From Ooceraea biroi (taxonomy: Eukaryota; Arthropoda; Insecta; Hymenoptera; Formicidae): DNA of 64,000 nt. A model generated the notes under the pieces. That model was not told where the DNA came from. It did not search any database and was given only the letters and a program-made list of their open reading frames with translations. This document shows positions 60,619 through 64,000 of this stretch, piece by piece. Each line of letters begins with the position of its first letter. Positions within the stretch are counted from its first letter, which is position 1. The stretch is taken from NCBI RefSeq assembly GCF_003672135.1, contig NC_039513.1, forward strand, positions 8,742,833-8,806,832. The letters run 5' to 3'. The translations under genes were made by a program, and so were the position numbers.

Positions 60619-61362
60619 CAGGGTGTCCCGGGTTTTAACCGACAAACTGCGGGAGCATATTCTACTAGTGGAAATAAGAAAAAATTCTTATATCGAGTTT
60701 GCTTAGAAATGCTTTATTACAAAGTTATAAACCAATATTCAAAAGAAATATCAGATAAGTAACAACGGATGTTTTCACAAAAATAAAAATTATCTACGCA
60801 ATGATTTAGTGACGCATTTCAAAATGTTGTCCTTGCACATCGATACGAGCTAGACATCGACGTAGTACGGAATTTGTTACGGTACGACATTCCTGAAAAT
60901 TTTGTTGCATCTCAGTAACTGAATTAGTAATTCGTTGCTTTAAATCTATCCGGTACTCTCCTGTTAGGAAATCTACGTTGATACTCTCGTACGGCAGCTC
61001 GTGCATTTCCGTCACAGAATCCGTACACGAAACGAGTATCAGTGTATTCCTCATTTGAAAACACTTTTGGCATTCTGATAGTAATTGCTAGTTGACACGA
61101 CGATTGAAATCTAACAGCTACTGTTGTGAAAGTAACAATCATACTGAATCGTTTGAACATAGTGAACATGAATACATGTGAATACACGTAACATAAACAT
61201 CTACACTATGTTCCGTTGTTACTTATCTGATATTTCTTTTGAATATTGGTTTATAACTTTGTAATAAAGCATTTCTAAGCAAACTCGATATAAGAATTTT
61301 TTCTTATTTCCACTAGTAGAATATGCTCCCGCAGTTTGTCGGTTAAAACCCGGGACACCCTG
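60619..61362 (-). mobile_element. Mariner-type element with long inverted arms and deleted transposase
   Basis: The 744-bp element starts CAGGGTGTCCCGGGTTTTAA and ends with the inverse complement, flanked by TA. The arms 60619-60769 and 61212-61362 are about 151 bp and nearly perfectly paired. Between them lie the two ends of a transposase gene on the minus strand, with the middle lost. It belongs with the other CAGGGTG elements in the window. Confidence 0.92.
60806..61073 (-). pseudogene. Mariner-type transposase remnant (N- and C-terminal ends only)
   Basis: The ATG at 61073-61071 starts MPKVFSNEEYTDTRFVYGF, and the frame continues to RFPNRRVPDR, a DUF4817-like first helix-turn-helix of about 45 residues. 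After that the sequence switches frame to a C-terminal piece (QRITNSVTEMQQNF, then RIDVQGQHFEMRH and a stop). The whole catalytic domain is absent. The layout of both ends parallels the transposase at 8770-9528 (RYPEKRLPSR and GGHHFEHLFK), so the two are related but distinct families. Confidence 0.85.
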
Positions 61363-61364
61363 TA

Positions 61365-64000
61365 TTTGCATGCTTGGTAATTAATATAACATCATGTTGC
61401 TTGTGCAATTTATGCGAGATTTTTCAGGATTTTATTGTTCAAACGCTGATTTAATTTCAGCGTTTAATTAGTCGGTAATTATAATCTGCCAAGCTGAGAC
61501 AAGCGCTCGTAATATAATAAGAAAACAATAGACGATAAGGTAATTCGATCTCGATTGAATCAAACGTATTGTCTTTCGACTGTTATGGTTGGTTGACGGT
61601 AAATTTGGAAACTTCATTGTAAGCACGTGTGCTGAGCCGCGTTTATTTGCAAATCCAAGCTTTAAGCCAGAGACTATAATAGAGGCATTATGCGCGGACG
61701 CTTCATTCTGCCGAAACGTACGATTCACGAGGGGACCGAGAGAGATTGGTGAATCGCGGATCGCTCGTAGAGCGATATAGTATAAATACAAATAAATGTG
61801 TGTGCATGGAAATGTGCAACTGCTGCATAAAATAATACAAGCGAGCCTCGTATCTAAATCTGAAATTAACTTTAGTACTTTTCTGAACTGCCTGAACATG
61901 AGTTACGGCGGTTATCGTCTTGAACCGTTCACGGACTTATCGGAAGGTCGAAAGCATCCGATATTAAAGATAGAGGCGGAGAGCACAAAAACTAGGGTTG
62001 GTTTCTAATTTCTCTCGGGAGGAACACGGGACAGTTGCTGGACGAGACGTTAATCTTTCTAGTTTTGATATCTCTCTAGTTTGTACATATATCTTTTTAT
62101 GTGATAAATAAACGTTGATTGTATTTTCTTTACATGTTTTCAATACAAGTAAAGCACGTTTTAATCAGAATAATAATTTTTGCTAGCTAAACGACTTCCT
62201 CATGGTCAGTATAATTTGTAAATTATACGAGTAATTATATGCGCGTGTGTGCTAGATTTCCTTGCTACTTTACGTAACAAATCTAATTAAATTTGATACA
62301 AATGAGATAATTCTTAATCATTCTACGAACGTATTAACCCAATAAGACGAGAACAAGCTGCCGCGTGTATTCAGACTCAAAAGGAGCTTTGAGGATTTCT
62401 AGCATGCAAGCAAACGTGTGTGTCAAAACAAACTTTTAGCCTTACTAATTAAAAGCTTCACTAAATAAAGCGTTCTTTAAAATCTCACTTAAATACGTAA
62501 AATCTGCTCGAATCTAATCTCATCCAAGCGTTCACATTATTTTTTAACATTCCATTCTCAAGATAACAACTTGAACTTGAACAAATACATTGCTTGCATA
62601 ATGTTCTCTCTTTCGACATGCAAAACTGAAAGACATATCTTACTTGTCCGCTTTTCCGGAGAGGAAAGACCCCTTTTCCGCGGAATTCTTCGTCCGTACA
62701 TGGTGCATTCGCGCAAGCAGACTACGAACGAACAAAACCACCCTCCAGGTGGGCAGGATAATTCCCCGCACTCGTTTGTTGCACTTTACACTTTCCTCTT
62801 TGCTACGAGGCAATTATCATTAGCACGCTAACTGCATCGATGTTACTTCGACGAGGCGAGCATCCTCGCTACTACCATCGTGAATGCCACGAACTTTGAC
62901 ATCCATGAAACGAAATACTACCGAAAGATCTGAGAAACCGTCGCGCGGACAACCGCAATTGTTGTTGCAGTTATCGTAAATAATGCTGCCTATTATCGGC
63001 TCTCCGTTCACATAAGAACTTACAGTGAACACACACTATCGCACGACACACGGCAGGAAAATTCACCGAACAAATTTCCACATTTTCCCTCCGACCTTCT
63101 GCTCTCCAATCCATAGACGCGTGCAGTTTTCCTCTCAGTTTTCCCAGATTTCCATCGCCGGCTCTCTTCGTGGTCGGCTCCGAAATGATGACGACGGGCC
63201 CATGTCGTTGGAGAACGGAAATCCTTCGAGCGCGCTGACGAGCAGTGTGGGAGGATGTTAAAACTTTAAGCCGGAAACCGAAACCTCGTACACACCCGGG
63301 GTGATTCGGCAGGGGAACGGCGTAGGAGGCAGACGGAGTAAGACGTATTCTCTCTTCGACGAATGCTTAACCGAAACTGAAGACCGCCTTCGAGAACCCC
63401 CTCGCTACGCTACGCACACGATACACCGGCACAACCGTACGGAAGCGTGTGTGCGACGTGCGTGTGCACGCGCCCGATAGGGATTTACGCGAGAGTTTAG
63501 CCCGATTCATCATCGTCATCATCGTCCCGTCGTTCCGACCCACGACGTCATTAAAAAGCAACAAAGCAAAAGGCCGGCCCTCCGAGACCCTCCGTCGAAT
63601 TTCTTCGGGAAGGGTGCGCCTTCGCGTGTCGCACCTCGTGATCGATCCGAGAGTCATCCTAGGCGAATTGTCTATTTATGCACGCAAGGTTCGTGCAGCA
63701 AACATAACGAGAATTTCAACGTCTGACAATGAGTCATTGAAGCGCAGAAACTGCTCCAGTAACCGGAAACTTTCCGCGCTACGGATTAACGGTCGAAAAA
63801 TTGGCGAGCGCTTGAGCCTTGAGGAACGAATAGTTTCCGGCCGATTTAGTATCGGGATTACGCTACGATTAATCAGCCTGGTGAGCAGAAATCAACGGGG
63901 ATCGTGAATGTTTCATTAATTCCAAGCGACACTTTCATTAACAGAGGTCTGATTCGACGCTACCTGTAAATGCAAAATGGTTTGCGAACGGGAATCTGTT
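61365..64000. other. Right edge, unassigned
   Basis: AT-rich to about 62.6 kb, then CpG-rich. This region should lie upstream of the receptor kinase exons and may include its first exons. The only splice-like feature that stands out is a consensus donor GTAAGT on the minus strand near 63022, preceded by a G-rich tract that could be 5' untranslated sequence. Open frames at 62820-63032 (minus) and 63367-63907 (both strands) show no recognisable domain. Confidence 0.35.

Noticed and set aside
1..64000. CRISPR arrays, rRNA genes and well-known insect microRNAs
   Set aside because: No regularly spaced repeats, rRNA sequence or familiar microRNA seeds were noticed by eye; a profile search could still find unfamiliar ones.

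Overview
The window looks like nuclear DNA from an insect, most likely a hymenopteran and probably an ant. It is CpG-rich with AT-rich patches, has multi-exon genes with GT-AG introns, carries many microsatellites and contains several families of short DNA transposons. I saw no bacterial-style operons, CRISPR arrays, rRNA genes or convincing tRNA genes.

Layout. (1) Positions 755-23653, minus strand: the 5' part of a beaten-path (beat) family gene. A signal-peptide exon near 23.6 kb is joined across an intron of about 22 kb to two immunoglobulin-domain exons near 1.5 and 0.9 kb; the gene continues past the left edge. The intron holds a rearranged mariner-type element (8459-10159), a truncated relative (10162-10435) and two copies of a 0.7 kb TTAA-flanked fold-back element. 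(2) Positions 23.7-51.3 kb: mainly non-coding. It holds a hAT-like element with a perfect 8-bp target duplication, a mariner-type MITE with an internal tandem repeat, several simple repeats and three open frames that might be exons but have no recognised family. (3) Positions 51340-53866, minus strand: a complete six-exon Mad1 gene (spindle assembly checkpoint; about 677 residues), with matching splice phases throughout. (4) Positions 56057-58620, minus strand: the last eight exons of a receptor tyrosine kinase of the Trk/Ror/MuSK group with an EGF-like cysteine module, one transmembrane helix and an intact kinase domain. Its 5' exons were not found. A MITE separates it from Mad1. (5) Positions 58.8-61.4 kb: a third TTAA fold-back copy and another mariner-type element with transposase remnants. 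(6) Positions 61.4-64 kb: nothing firmly assignable.

The genes share no evident pathway: one is a neuronal adhesion or guidance protein, one a mitotic checkpoint protein and one a cell-surface kinase. The most striking non-gene content is the transposons, above all the three nearly equal-length (701-703 bp) TTAA fold-back copies and a group of elements beginning CAGGGTG that have long terminal inverted repeats, two of them with internally deleted transposases.
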